64,000 bases of DNA from Oscarella lobularis (lineage: Eukaryota > Porifera > Homoscleromorpha > Homosclerophorida > Oscarellidae), in NCBI RefSeq assembly GCF_947507565.1, contig NC_089192.1:124001-188000 (forward strand). The letters run 5' to 3'. Below the pieces are notes generated by a model. It was given only the letters and a program-made list of their open reading frames with translations, was not told the DNA's origin and ran no database searches. Each line of letters begins with the position of its first letter. Within the stretch, counting starts at the first letter, position 1. The translations under genes were made by a program, and so were the position numbers. This document shows positions 23,681 to 35,213 of the stretch, piece after piece.

Positions 23681-25522
23681 ATGCGCTCTCCGCCGGCGCG
23701 CTATGTCCTCGCTTTGCTCGCCTTTTTCGGCTTGGCTAACGTTTACGCTTTGCGCTTTAATCTGAGCGTTGCGATCGTTCGAATGCTTCGCGCAATATCT
23801 AGTCACTCTATTTAGTCCGAACTGAAGTGGTCTTCGAATACGAAAGGTAAGGAAAAAGAAAGCACTCGAATCTTTAGGTATCCATATCACGTGACTCGAT
23901 TAGGAGTTGTCCTCGCGTCGTTTTTCTACGGGTACGCGCTTACGAACATCCCCGGAGGATTTCTGGCGCGAAAATACGGCGGCAAACACGTTTTTGGAAT
24001 CGGTTGTCTTTGCACGACAATTCTCACTCTATTCACTCCCTTGGCCGCTTACCAAAGTCCCTGGCTTTTGGTCGCAATTCGAATAGGCGAAGGAATAGGC
24101 GAAGTAAAATAAATCAATTCAAATTTAATAATATTAATCGATTAATTATAATTAATTAAGGGTGTTAGTTATCCTGCTTTGATTGTGATGTTGAGTCATT
24201 GGGTTCCTCCCTTAGAAAGAACGATATTGAGCAACATAGCATTTTCAGGTAGGTACAAAATTAATCAATACTATATTACTATTTAATATTAAAGGGGCTA
24301 TGTTTGGCACTGTTGTTGCCATGCCAATCAGCGGCCTATTGTGTCAACACGGATTTCCTTCTCCTCCACACGGATCCAAGTGGCCTTCCGTCTTTTATGT
24401 ATTTGGTATTTATAAATTTTTATATATTTATTGGTATTTGTGTTTTATTTTTCGCAATAGGTTGTCTTGGTCTCGTGTGGTGGGTCACGTGGCTCTTTTT
24501 CGCCTTCAATTCGCCGGCAAAACATCCGCGTATTGACATATCCGAGCGCATTCACATCGAAACGAAAATAGCAGAAGAAATGGCAGAACAAAAAATTTTC
24601 AAAGCAAGAATCAATAAATAAATAAAATCATTAATTTTCTTCTATCTTCTTTAGGGCTCAGATACTCGCATACCAATCCGAGAGATATTCACTTCGTGGC
24701 CCGTATGGGCTATTTTTATTAATTCTTTTTGTGGAATGTTTGGCTACTACGCTCTTCTCACGTGCCTTCCCTCCTTTTTCAACGACGTTCTCAACTTCAA
24801 TATAACAGATGTAGATTATATTATTTTTATTATTAAATCTATTGTTTTTTTCTTCTAAAGGATGGGTTTTTGTCTGCACTTCCATACGGGCTTATGGTTG
24901 TCGTCATAGTTTTTTCTAGCTGGCTTGTTGATATTTGTAGAAGAAAATCCATCATGTCTACAACAGCAATTCGAAAATTGGCTCAAGTCCTTGGTACATC
25001 ACTAATAAAAATCGATAATAATTAATTAATTAATCGATTAATTAAGGTATGATTTGCCTGACGATTTTTCCTATATTAGCGACGTATACGAGTAGCAAAA
25101 CAATTGCTACAGTGCACCTTTGTCTCGGTGTGAGTCTTGGTGGAGTGACCTTATCCGGAGCAGGAATCAACTACTTGGACATCGCTCCGCGTTACTCTGG
25201 CATTATTTTAGGTATAGGTAATACTTTTGGTACTCTCGCTGGAATTATTAGTCCATATGTGACGAATGCAATGACCTCAGCTCCGCCTGGATCTCACGTA
25301 CGTCATTGCAAAGATATTAATATTCTATGTGTGTATTATTAGGCTTTAAAAATTCAATGGCGAAACGTCTTCTTTTTGATTGGAGAAATCAATTTATTTG
25401 GGGCTATTATGTATTCGGTATTAGCATCCGGGAAACTGCAGTGGTGGGCTGCCGGCGGAGAGAGGAAAGCGAGCGAACGTTTACTCGTCGACGACGAATC
25501 TTCGATTAATACCGTTTCTTAA
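23681..25522 (+). CDS. SLC17 family anion transporter, copy D (divergent)
   Basis: Start ATG 23681 (MRSPPARYVLALLAFFGLAN). It keeps NVYALRFNLSVA (the Arg is kept) and IPGGFLARKYGGKHVFGIGC. The segment that carries the substrate-site histidine in the other copies reads GVSYPALIVMLSHWVPP, so the His is lost. The acidic site reads RIDISERIHIETKI. Later landmarks are NYLDIAPRYSGIILGIGNTF and WRNVFFLIGEINLFGAIMYS. Stop at 25520-25522. Intron 1 is unclear: a 39-bp GT-AG intron after VAI fits, giving SELKWSSNTKG. It is the most divergent copy and may have a changed transport mechanism or substrate. Confidence 0.87.
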
Positions 25523-25656
25523 TATGTTTTTAGACGTTTTTTATTTGTTTATTGCTCACCCACGTGTGCTGTTATCCGGGCCGGGGATTGACGTCAGCAT
25601 CCCGGACAAAGATTCCATTTCGTCGCGAAATCGCCTCAGTTATTCTTCCTGCACGC

Positions 25657-26905
25657 ATGGCGAGGCTGGAAAACCTCGTCGCGGGCATAACCGGTGGTTT
25701 CGCGTCGACTCTCCTACTCCATCCCCTCGATCTCGTCAAAATTCGCTTCCAAGGTGAACGAACACCTCTCCACTATCAAAAACCACCCAAACGAGCTCGA
25801 AATTTAGTAAACGAAGGTATCGACTCGTCGCGACCTCAATACCGACACACGTTCGATGCAATACGAAGCATTTTTCGAACGGAAGGCATTCGAGGTCTCT
25901 ACAAGGTAAATCGACATCGTTATTGATTTCAATTCAAGCGCATCTCCTTTTCCAGGGTCTAACGCCCAATTTAGCCGGCTCCTGCACGTCGTGGGGAATA
26001 TTTTTCTACGCGTATAACGCAATTAAATTATCGCTCGCCGATTGGTCGAATTTTAATCAAACGGAAGCGGGACGCCATCTTGTCGCCGCCGCTATTGCAG
26101 GTGAGAAAAAAATCAAATTAATATATGTCGAATTTTAATTAATTAAAGGTTCATTGACTTTGGCATTGACAAATCCCCTATGGGTAGTCAAGACCCGTAT
26201 GTGCTTGGAATACGATTCAGCAAGTAGACGTTATCATAGTATGGCAGGTAAGACTATATAAATATATATAATTATTTATTATTTATTTGCTTAGACGCTT
26301 TTTTGAAAATCTATCGTCTAGAGGGTTTTAGTGGCCTTTATAAGGTAAAGAGAGTCTCTCTTTCTTATGTACTAGTGTAGCACTACTAGGGTTTCTTGCC
26401 TGGTCTTTTGGGAGTTTCTCATGGGGCCTTGCAATTCATGGCCTATGAGGATTTACAGAGGAGACATCGTAGGTGGATGGAAATGAAAGACACAGATCAA
26501 TTGGTCAGCAATAATTAATTAATTAATTAATTAATTAATTTTCTTAAGGTGGCGTTTGAGTATATTCTTCTCGCTGCTCTGTCTAAAGTCTTTGCCACTG
26601 TGTTGACGTATCCCTATCAAGTCGTCAGGTCTCGGCTTCAGGTACAATTTTAAAATTTATTATTAATTAAAATTTTTATTTTTTTTGAAGGATCAGCATC
26701 GAAATTATGAGGGAATAAAGGATGTCATTCGCGACACGTGGAAGTATGTTTCTTGATAAGTTTTAATTAAATTAATTTTTCGTTTTTGAGGCGTGAACGT
26801 GTACGGGGATTTTACAAAGGATTGGGGACAAATTTGTTGAGAGTCACGCCCGGAACGTGCATTACCTTTGTTGTATACGAAAAAGTAAAGGCTTATTTAA
26901 CCTAG
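25657..26905 (+). CDS. SLC25A32: Mitochondrial folate/FAD carrier SLC25A32
   Basis: Inner-membrane carrier that imports folate or FAD. Start ATG at 25657 ([20 protein letters not shown]). The three carrier signatures are [20 protein letters not shown] and [10 protein letters not shown], the same variants used by the folate/FAD subfamily. Further matches are [56 protein letters not shown] and [17 protein letters not shown]. About seven short-intron exons; stop at 26903-26905. The frame is open upstream of the ATG but without another ATG. Confidence 0.93.
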
Positions 26906-27140
26906 TCGATTAAAATATTTTGTATACGTAATAGGTTTGCAATGCGCATGCGTGCGCAGTTAGCCACGAGATCTCGCCGTCCTTGTCGTCCCGCGGCCGT
27001 CTGTCCTCGTTTTCAGTTGCCGAAAAAGTCTCAAACGGACTAGGTCGTCTTTTTTCTTCGTTTGGGATCTGAACAAGGCTTTTTTGGAGCATTTTTCGAC
27101 ACGTAGTGCTTCGCGCATGCGTAAGGTAACGTTGACGTAA

Positions 27141-27280
27141 TGCATACCAGAAAGGGGTCTTTTTAGTGTGAAATTTGACCCGCACCAACTGTTTGACATC
27201 GTAGGGTTGTTCTACTCATAAAATAGAGCAGATCTAGTGCGTTTATTTGAAAATCCGTGAGGTCAGGTTTTTAGGCATCC
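27141..27280 (+). repeat. Direct repeat, copy 1 (about 140 bp)
   Basis: Runs from GCATACCAGAAAGGGGTC to AGGTTTTTAGGCATCC. It pairs with 27403-27543, roughly 85% alike by eye. Shared core strings include GTGTGAAATTTGA and GGGTTGTTCTACTCATAAAA. No terminal inverted repeats were found. Confidence 0.75.
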
Positions 27281-27402
27281 CTGAACCCTAATTCCAATCT
27301 TTCTACGTCAAACGATAGGGCTTTGGTGCTTAGTTGACTCCGCGGTCTCAAATTTGTTCTAACGCTTGAATTTTTGCTATTTTGGGGGCGTGACTAATAT
27401 TA

Positions 27403-27543
27403 ACGCATACCGGAAGTGGGTCCTTTTTGGTGTGAAATTTGATCCGCACGAACTGTTTGACCTCGTGGGGTTGTTCTACTCATAAAATAGAGTAGATGTA
27501 GCGCGTTTATTTGGAAATCCGTGAGTTGAGGTTTTTAGGCAAC
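27403..27543 (+). repeat. Direct repeat, copy 2 (about 140 bp)
   Basis: Runs from GCATACCGGAAGTGGGTCC to AGGTTTTTAGGCAACC, in the same orientation as copy 1 and 262 bp downstream of it. It may be part of a dispersed interspersed repeat; only a genome comparison can tell. Confidence 0.75.
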
Positions 27544-27890
27544 CGTGAACATAGTCCATGGTTTTTGCTCATTTTGGTGACCTCTCCGATTCCTAAGATT
27601 TCTTTATATAACAATGGGGATTGGTTGCCTGTTTGATCTCGCGGTACCAATTGGACCTCACACCTCAAATTTTCGCTGAAATTGGAATTTTTTGTAGATG
27701 CCTATATCAATACATGGATCAATTCCCTCCTCCTCCACAGCGTTTCTTTCAATTATTCAAGGTAAATAAGACCGTAGATTTGAGTGCTTTGATTTCACGT
27801 TGATTTTTCTTTAGTTCTCTCCTCTCCCCCAACGGATCAATCCGACGATATTAGATGCAGAAAGAAGAAGATGTAGACGAAGCCATCACC

Positions 27891-28115
27891 CTGGGGACTT
27901 GGGTTAAAGTCTCCCTCCTTGTGGGCTGGAGGATAATCAGCTTCTCCCCTGTGGACTTGGGTTAAAGTTCACCCTGGTGACTTGGGCAAAGTCTCCCTCC
28001 TTGTGGGCTGGAGGTTAATGCGCTCTCCCCTGGGGACTTGGGTTAAAGTCTCGCTCCTTGGAGGCTGGAGGATAATGTGCCTACCCCCTGTGGACTTGGG
28101 TTAAAGTTCACTGTG
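27891..28115 (+). repeat. Minisatellite with 139-bp higher-order unit
   Basis: CTGGGGACTTGGGTTAAAGT or a close variant occurs at about 27891, 27949, 27974, 28030 and 28088, each usually followed by CTCCCTCCTTGTGGGCTGGA. Spacing alternates about 58, 25 and 56 bp, and the pattern repeats after 139 bp. Confidence 0.75.
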
Positions 28116-28581
28116 GGGACTGCAGTCTCAGTCTCACCACTTGGCCTCCTAGGGGGGGTCAAGTGGCAGCGCAGGAGCGGCGGCCCAGGGACAACCAAGA
28201 AAGAAGGAGGAGGAAGGGGGAGACCGGAAGGACTTTTTAAATTTTTATTAACATCCGGGATATTTTTAATAAAATTTTGAACATAGTTTCTCCTACTTTT
28301 TGGTATAAAACGTCCGCGCGCGACATGCAACGACGTGCTCCCCGCGCGTTAGCGTAGGGACTTTGCCAGTGTGCAAAGTCCCTAAGCTCGCTTTCGTCTC
28401 CATACCCTGGAGATCAAAAGCTCCTACCGTTAATTTCATGCAATAAAAATTTCATGCACTATAAAAACCGCGCGAAGACGTTCTCTTCTTCTTCTTCTTC
28501 TTCCTCATTGGCGTTTCTTAACTTCATCACTTATGCTGAAGAAAGCGGCTGTCATTTTCAAGACTGGATCATTACAAAGTG

Positions 28582-28720
28582 AGACTTGGGGGCTCAAAAC
28601 CATGAACTATAGTTCATGGACACTTTTAGTCAAAAACCGTGAACTATAATAGTTCATGGTCAAATTTTACCGCGGTCCATCAGAAAAGAAGAGGGTTTTG
28701 ACTAAAAAGCGGGGGTCTCT
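28582..28720. repeat. Palindromic, MITE-like unit
   Basis: A perfect 20-bp palindrome CCATGAACTATAGTTCATGG lies at 28600-28619. A near-copy GTGAACTATAATAGTTCATG follows at 28639-28658. The arm CTTTTAGTCAAAAACC (28623-28638) is inverted as GGTTTTGACTAAAAAG at 28693-28708. The nested inverted repeats suggest a small hairpin-forming element, but I could not fix its ends or a target-site duplication. Confidence 0.45.
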
Positions 28721-29320
28721 AGTTGCACTGTAACAGTATCTTTACCTTGACGATGTTTGAAAGTTCATTTCATGCGATGCGCGTGCGCTGTAACATGATC
28801 CTAAAAAGGGGCCCCTATTATACGATCAAACCGAAATCGCCTACTGTCTTACCTTTGAACAATCGCTCGCGTTTCGAACGCTTTCTAGAGTTCGCAGACC
28901 TTCTCCGATCTGGTAACAAAATATAATCCTGAACGGGGGCCCCTCCTTGCACGACATCAATCTCCTCACCTTTCTCTCTTTCCAAAGTGCCTAAAAACAA
29001 CGCTAGCGAGCGCTCTTGAGAAGCTGTTTAGAGCGAGTTTTCGAAGGACGTACAGTCTCTTGTACACGCATGCGTAGTGTCCTTAGCGCGCGCTCACGCT
29101 CACAAATAAACGATAAAAATCTCGTGAATATATACAACGGGAAGTAGTAGAACTTACACCCAAAAAAAGAGAAAGAAAGAGAGCAATACACCCCAGTCAC
29201 ATAAATAGCAGTAAATCTATCGTAGCAGACCCTAATTTCAAATTAATTTAAACCAATTTATCTCTCTTATGTCTCCCCCTATATCTCTCTCATTCCCTAA
29301 TAAACACGTGACCCTCTACC

Positions 29321-32300
29321 CTATGTATGAAAGGGAGACGGAAGCTGGCTGCGAAAAAACGGATGTAGCAGTGCTTCAGCGGCTGTCATACGTTTCGCTG
29401 GCTCATACTCGAGCATTTTTTCAATCAAGTCAAATATTTCCACGTGAGCCCGTTCATTCGACTTGGAGTACTTCTATATATAAAAGGAGTGCCCTTAAAG
29501 GGGCCCCCTCCCTATTGATATTGATATTCCCCTACCTTCAATTTCCTGCAATGATGTCGTACGTATCGTCCACTTGAACTATGCTCGTTCCAATCTAACT
29601 CGTCCTTATGAAAATACCGCGTTTTTCTACTCAAAACGAATTTAGAGATAGCGCGCGCGATCTGTGTGGATTCCTCACTTTGAGGATCTTCGCATGCGAA
29701 GTGGAATGGGTCCAAGAATGGCTTGCATCATAGCCAAATGCTCGAGATTGTCATGCGTCTATTATAGGACATTCCAAGAGGGTCCCCACCCCAACCCCTT
29801 GACCCCTCACCTGGAACAATGTACTGCCTGTGTAAAGTTCATACATTATGCATCCAATACTCCACATGTCACAAGGATGAGACCAGCCAAGTTCTAATAA
29901 CATTATATAAGAAAATAGAAGAATGAGAGATAAGATTATATAATCTTAATCTTATATAATCTTAATCTTAATCTTATACCTAAGATGACTTCTGGGGCTC
30001 TATAGTGTCTCGTTGATACGACGGTGCTGTGATGCTCGTCGTCGAATGTTGCTGAGCCAAAGTCGATGAGTCGAACGTTACAGTGTTTTACAATGCGGAC
30101 GTCTTGTCGCTGCGCGGCGGAGAATTTAATTAATTAAACATTAAAAATTCTCTTTTGTTTTTACTTTGACGTGATCGTATACCATACACGATTCTGACGA
30201 CACAAAGAGAATATTCTCCGGTTTCAAGTCCGTGTGAGTAATACGCAATCGATGTAAAACTAAAATATTGAATTCTAATAGAAAATATTTAGCGCGCGTT
30301 ATCTTTTTCTCACATGCAACCGCTCTGATCACTTGGTACGATATGCGTTGCACATGATGTAGCGGATACGGACGATAGTTATTATCTTTCTAGAAGGGTG
30401 TAGTTTTCGGTTACTTTTAGCGCGCGCTACTCCCATAGCAACGAACCAAAAAGTCAAAGACGCTCAAGCCGAGCATTTCGAAAACGAGACACATGTGCCC
30501 GTAGTAATCGAAACGATCTTTCAACTGAACGCACAATCTGCGAAACGAGAGAACGCGATTATCGATTCGCGCGGAGGCGTTCACACAAAAAGGTTTCGTT
30601 CCATTTAGCGCTAATGCGTTTAGAGAGTGCGCGCAATAGGCGACCCCCGTTGCGCGCGCGCGTCCGCGTTTTTTACTTACTGTTCGCCTTTGGGGTCTTT
30701 CATCTGCAGTCGATCAAGAACGCGTATTTCGATCTTCGCCGCGTCGCTGCGCGAAGAGACACAAATAGAAACGATCCCCGCCCACATTTCATTCATCGCG
30801 AAATAGACCGCGACGTGCGGAGGCATTCGCATATTTACACCAAGCCCGCTTCCCAACCGAGGGAATTAGGAGGCTTCGTTCCTCCGGCGGCGGCGGCGAT
30901 CGCGCGTGTCTTACCGATATTTTTCGATGTTCTTGATGATTTTCAGTGCCATTCTCTTGTTGCTCTTTCTAACAAACGATCGTTGATTGGTCGGAAAAAG
31001 AAACGCGTGCGTGGGTGCGTGCGTGGGGGGCAAACCCAGTCAAAAACCCGGGAATTATCTTTCTAAAGACAAAACGAACCTATCGACGCATTCGACGACC
31101 TTCCCGAACGTTCCCTCGCCGAGCGTCGACCTGATTTCGTCTACAGAAAAAGAAACAACGCATAATAAAAAAAAAAGCGTCTAGAGGTGACAAGGAGGGG
31201 AATCGAACGCGCGACGCGAAACAGAACAAAACGCGAGCGCGAAAACATGGACTGCAGCACGCGACGCGCTCGTAATACATCTATCGATTCGATCGCCGGC
31301 CTTATAAATGAGATGCCCGTCTTGATCGTCGCGAACAAGAATCGATCGTCGCGCCGCCGCCGTCGCCGCGACGTCCTTCGACGCTTTCTCCGCTTTGGGC
31401 GCCGTAGCCGTCGCCCCGGCGTGATGATAGCCGTTGCGCTGCCCACCGTTCTGAGAATGATACGTTGTCGTCGCGCCTGCGCCTGCGCCGCCGCTCGGCC
31501 CACTCGCCGCCGCCTGCGAACCAGTTTGCATTGAGAGTTGAACGACGAGACGATTGACCGTCGTGGCGACCGAAGCCGAAGAGGGGGCCCCACCGTTCGT
31601 CGTCGCGACGGCGACGGCTTCGACGACGTCAGTCGTCGCGCTTTCGCTAGCGATCGACGACGACGACGACGAAGGCGCGACGCCGCCACCGCCGCCGCCA
31701 CTATCCATTGTTTTTAGCGAGGCGGCGGCGGCTCGTTGGAGAATTTCCGTGCCAGACATATTTACACACGCGCGCTCTTTTTCGCGCCCTCCTCCCCCAC
31801 GCGAGAACGAACGAATGTGGAGTCGAAAACGAAAGAGAGATCGTCGAAGAGACGGGCGGGCGGGCGGGCGGGGGGGGCCTTGATCGATCGTTCGCTTGTG
31901 CGCGTGTGCTCTATCGTGTACTACGTCAGAGGAATCTGGGCTGTTGCTTTCGTTATTGATTAGGGGAATTGGCCAATGGGAAAGCGCGATGGGTCGTGCG
32001 TCGATTTCTCGCACGTCGAATGTGTACGCGGAAGGCGCGCACGCGAAAACACGATTCGCGCGCCGGCTAAAAGCGCGAGGGGGTCGCACGACACGAACAG
32101 CGCGAATTCCGGCTACATCCGGTTTAAAATATCCGGGCACTCTCCCTTTCAATGTACAAATACAACCCCCGTATGCGGACCGAGCCAAAAACTCGTTCGA
32201 CGAATGCGTACGACGACAAAACCATCTTACGTGATTATAATAGTGATGTCGACTTCGACTTGGTCGTCTCTCTCGTCGATATCGATTTCTTTCATCGACA

Positions 32301-32488
32301 TAGCCTCGCCAACGATCGCGATATCGCGATCGACTTCGACTACGACTTCGCGTCCGATAGCGATCGTAGCGGGCTCGATTACGTTCGTAGTCGCGTTGGC
32401 GTTCGTAGTCGCGATGGAAATAGTATTCGTTTCTTCGTCGATCGCGCGATCGACGCTCGTCCGGCCATCGATATAGTCCGTGAGCCAT
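29321..32488 (-). CDS. CLK: CLK-family dual-specificity kinase with two possible N-termini
   Basis: CLK kinases phosphorylate SR splicing factors in the nucleus. The catalytic exons read [48 protein letters not shown]-like segments, [75 protein letters not shown] and [19 protein letters not shown], ending at 29321. The canonical family signature EHLAMMERILGP is [12 protein letters not shown] here. Exon 32231-32488 ([19 protein letters not shown], then an RS/RY-rich stretch) is the expected CLK RS domain. A second start at 31759 ([19 protein letters not shown]) opens a Gly/Ser/Ala-rich exon that runs into [17 protein letters not shown]. The donor at about 31277 rebuilds [14 protein letters not shown]. 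How the RS exon joins the next exon is unresolved. Confidence 0.9.
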
Positions 32489-32590
32489 GATGATGATGCG
32501 CTGCGCGCTGGAGAAAGGCGAAACGTGAGCGCAAAATTACAAAATGAGACGCGTGTAACGCGCGTTTACGAAATTCCCGGACTGTCCTAT
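32489..32590. promoter_or_regulatory. Bidirectional promoter CLK/MRPL53
   Basis: A 102-bp interval between the RS-exon start of CLK and the MRPL53 start. It is GC-rich with GCGCTGCGCGC and ACGCGTGTAACGCGCG; no TATA box. Confidence 0.5.
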
Positions 32591-32985
32591 ATGGCGTCGT
32601 TGAGAAATCTCAGTTTGAAGAACGTGTCGCGAATTCGCGTCTCCTTTTGCAGTTTTGATCCGAAATCGGGTACTGCGAGGTGCTCTCCTGACGTCGATCG
32701 TACGCACTGTCCTCAACGTCCTCTAGAGATTTTCTCCGGCGAGTTTCAGCCGCCAAAATGAGAACGACTAATCCAAAATGCGAAATTAAAGCAGACGTGA
32801 AAAACGACGGCTCTAATTCGTCTATTGCAGTGACTCTAGGTAATCCAATTAATTAATTAATTAATTAATTTAATTCGGGGGATCATTACTTGTCAGCCAA
32901 TGGAAAAGACGTCCAATTCAATCCGACAAAAACACATCTATTGGACATCCTACGTGAATTCAAAGCAAAAACAGACAATCTCTAG
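32591..32985 (+). CDS. MRPL53: Mitochondrial ribosomal protein L53
   Basis: Large-subunit mitoribosomal protein with a thioredoxin-like fold. The start is ATG 32591 (MASLRNLSLKNVSRIRVSFC), matching human VKQVRVQFCPF. A short intron follows the segment FDPKSG. Exon 2 reads DFLRRVSAAKMRTTNPKCEI and KADVKNDGSNSSIAVTL, and exon 3 NGKDVQFNPTKTHLLDILRE with stop at 32983-32985. The length (about 110 residues) fits the family. The pattern NxxC-xI-xADVxxDGSxxxxxV is the strongest evidence. Confidence 0.87.
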
Positions 32986-33109
32986 GATACATACGTACAT
33001 ATATCTCTCAATAAATAACGATTGACCCCATCCATTTCGAAATCACGCGATCCCATCATACCTTTGTCTTACACAAACTCAAAAGGGAGAAAAAAAGAAG
33101 AAAAACACG

Positions 33110-35013
33110 TCAGACAAATCCAAATCCTTTCGCTTTGATCGCCAGTCGCAATTTCGCTCGCAGCAACGCTTTCGACGAATAGAAAGGCACGTAGAGCCGA
33201 GAAATGCACGTATTCGCCGTCGGCAAATGATTGTCGTCAGGCGGTCGTATCGTAATCGTGGGCAACGGCTGAAATCCTTCTTCGCTCGCCGGAAGAGCGG
33301 GACTCGACGTCCAAAAATAAACCTAAAACATCAATAAAGAATTCTCCCCTTCCTTCGTATTTTTTTATTTTTTTTCAACGTACCAAATCTTGTTTTTCTT
33401 TACGACTCAAGTTCTCGACGACCTGCCAAAACCAGCGCTTAAATTGAACGAGACGTTCGACGGAATCGCACGCTGAAAAAGCAGTCATTTTAAAATTAAA
33501 CAATAAATACATCCCCCCTTTACCCGTCTCGTCATTAAAAGTCGTATACTTCTTCAACTGATCGACGCTCACGTCGCCGCAGCCGTTCAAAAGAAGTCGA
33601 AGATCCTCGGCCATCAGGCCGGAGAGTGTCGACGACGGCACGACGTCGCCGAGGCCGCTCGCCATGGCGTCAAGCGATCGTTCGCGACATTTTATCATTA
33701 CCCATTCGGCGTATCGCTGGACGTACAAATCAACGTTATCGGCGGTCAGAAAAGCGTTCTTTTCGTCGTCGCCGTCCTCCTCATCGTCGTCTTCGTCGTC
33801 GGCGGCGACGAGACGAACCGTTTCGCCGCCCTCTTCCTTGCGCAGAACGACGGTGCACGGGAGTTCGATCGAAGCGAAATAGACGTCGGAATTCGGCTCG
33901 CGAGCGGCGATGAGAAGTTTTCGTAGGCTCTCGTACAGAGCTGGATCATAGAAGGCGAGATCGTGAAACGACGGCTATAGGACCAAATATTCATTTTTTA
34001 AATAAATTAATAGTCGCGATTCTTACCTTGCGTCCTAGCAAATATTTCAATACGTGTCGATTCAAAGTGATTGGACACAATTCGTTATGCAAAAGACAGA
34101 GTCCAAAAATTCTGTAACACAAAATTATTCAAAAAAGGATTCTCTTTCTTTTTCTTTCTCACCTTCCAACGTTTCGATAGGCGTTTAATCGAGCCGCCGT
34201 ATCCTTGCCGACGCGCGGCGAATAGAAACCGGCCTTTCCGGGTTGAAAAAAGAGCGGCGAACACTCGTCCAGAGCGTCGCTCGCCGTCGACGACGATTTT
34301 ATCGCATCGACATCGCTACTCGTTTCTTCTTCGACGGCGCTTTTAGCCGCCGCCGTCATCTCTTTCGCTTCCCTGTCGCCAATGAAAAAAAAACCGCTAC
34401 AAGTACGAGAATAAATAGAAAAGAAAAACCCGACCGTCCACTAGTCGATATAAGCTCCATAGCGTCTTCAACTCGACGCTGAAGCGAGCCAGGACTCGCT
34501 AGAAGAAGCAGTAGCTCAGCAGGTGGCAATTCCAAAAGCATTCCAGTAACTTTACGAGCATTTTCCTACAACAAAAAGAAATAAGATCCCCCCTCCCCTC
34601 CCCTGTCGACGTCGATCGCGCCTACCGCATTAATATTGACGACGCGCGGAAAGAGTCGCTCGCCGAGCGCCTGTTTGTGCGGCAATAAATTGCTACTCGG
34701 ATCGAAATCGGGCGTAAACGGCGGCGCGTTGACGTCGAGTCGCGATTTCTCGCGTCCTCCTCGTCGCATCGCCGCCGCCGTTCCGCCGCCGCCGGCGACG
34801 ACAGCAGCGACGTCGGATAAATGATCGAGATTGGCGAGACGACGACGATAACGCGACCATTCGCGATACTCCAAAACGCGTTCCCAATCGCGAACTTTTT
34901 GACTATATCGCACCGTTTTACGACCACTCTGAAGACACTCCAACGACGGCAACTTCTCATCAGACAAAAGCGCCTAAGAAAGAGAAATTAAATAATGTCA
35001 AATTATTACTTTG
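33110..35013 (-). CDS. UBR5: UBR5 HECT E3 ubiquitin ligase, C-terminal part
   Basis: Large E3 ligase (EDD/hyd). On the minus strand the gene enters from the assembly gap. Visible are an Arg-rich segment ([20 protein letters not shown]), then LGERLFPRV, the MLLE/PABC domain ([18 protein letters not shown]) and the HECT domain. HECT blocks are [73 protein letters not shown] and [20 protein letters not shown]. The catalytic cysteine is in [15 protein letters not shown]. The protein ends [10 protein letters not shown] at 33110. The human order is MLLE then HECT, as here. An acidic insertion ([13 protein letters not shown]) is local. The N-terminal UBR box and RCC1-like region are not in the window. 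Confidence 0.95.
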
Positions 35014-35213
35014 NNNNNNNNNNNNNNNNNNNNNNNNNNNNNNNNNNNNNNNNNNNNNNNNNNNNNNNNNNNNNNNNNNNNNNNNNNNNNNNNNNNNNNN
35101 NNNNNNNNNNNNNNNNNNNNNNNNNNNNNNNNNNNNNNNNNNNNNNNNNNNNNNNNNNNNNNNNNNNNNNNNNNNNNNNNNNNNNNNNNNNNNNNNNNNN
35201 NNNNNNNNNNNNN
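35014..35213. other. Assembly gap (200 N)
   Basis: Exactly 200 Ns, probably a scaffold gap of conventional size and unknown true length. UBR5 exons upstream of the gap are missing, and the gene to the right is truncated by it. Confidence 0.98.

Larger units (their letters stand above)
26906..29320. other. Gene-poor interval with several repeat types
   Basis: No gene is supported. The interval holds a diverged direct-repeat pair (27141-27280 and 27403-27543), a minisatellite (27891-28115), a 12-bp perfect hairpin (TAGGGACTTTGC at 28355-28366 with its complement at 28373-28384), a TATA-like CTATAAAAACC near 28462 followed by a CTT run, and a palindromic repeat unit near 28582-28720. Several short ORFs exist but none has protein-like composition. 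Confidence 0.6.

Noticed and set aside
27621-27803. Short plus-strand ORF in the gene-poor interval
   Set aside because: No ATG context, neighbours or protein-like pattern; lies next to repeats.
27891-28115. CRISPR-like array
   Set aside because: Repeats are tandem and diverged with unequal short spacers, and the DNA is eukaryotic; it is a minisatellite.
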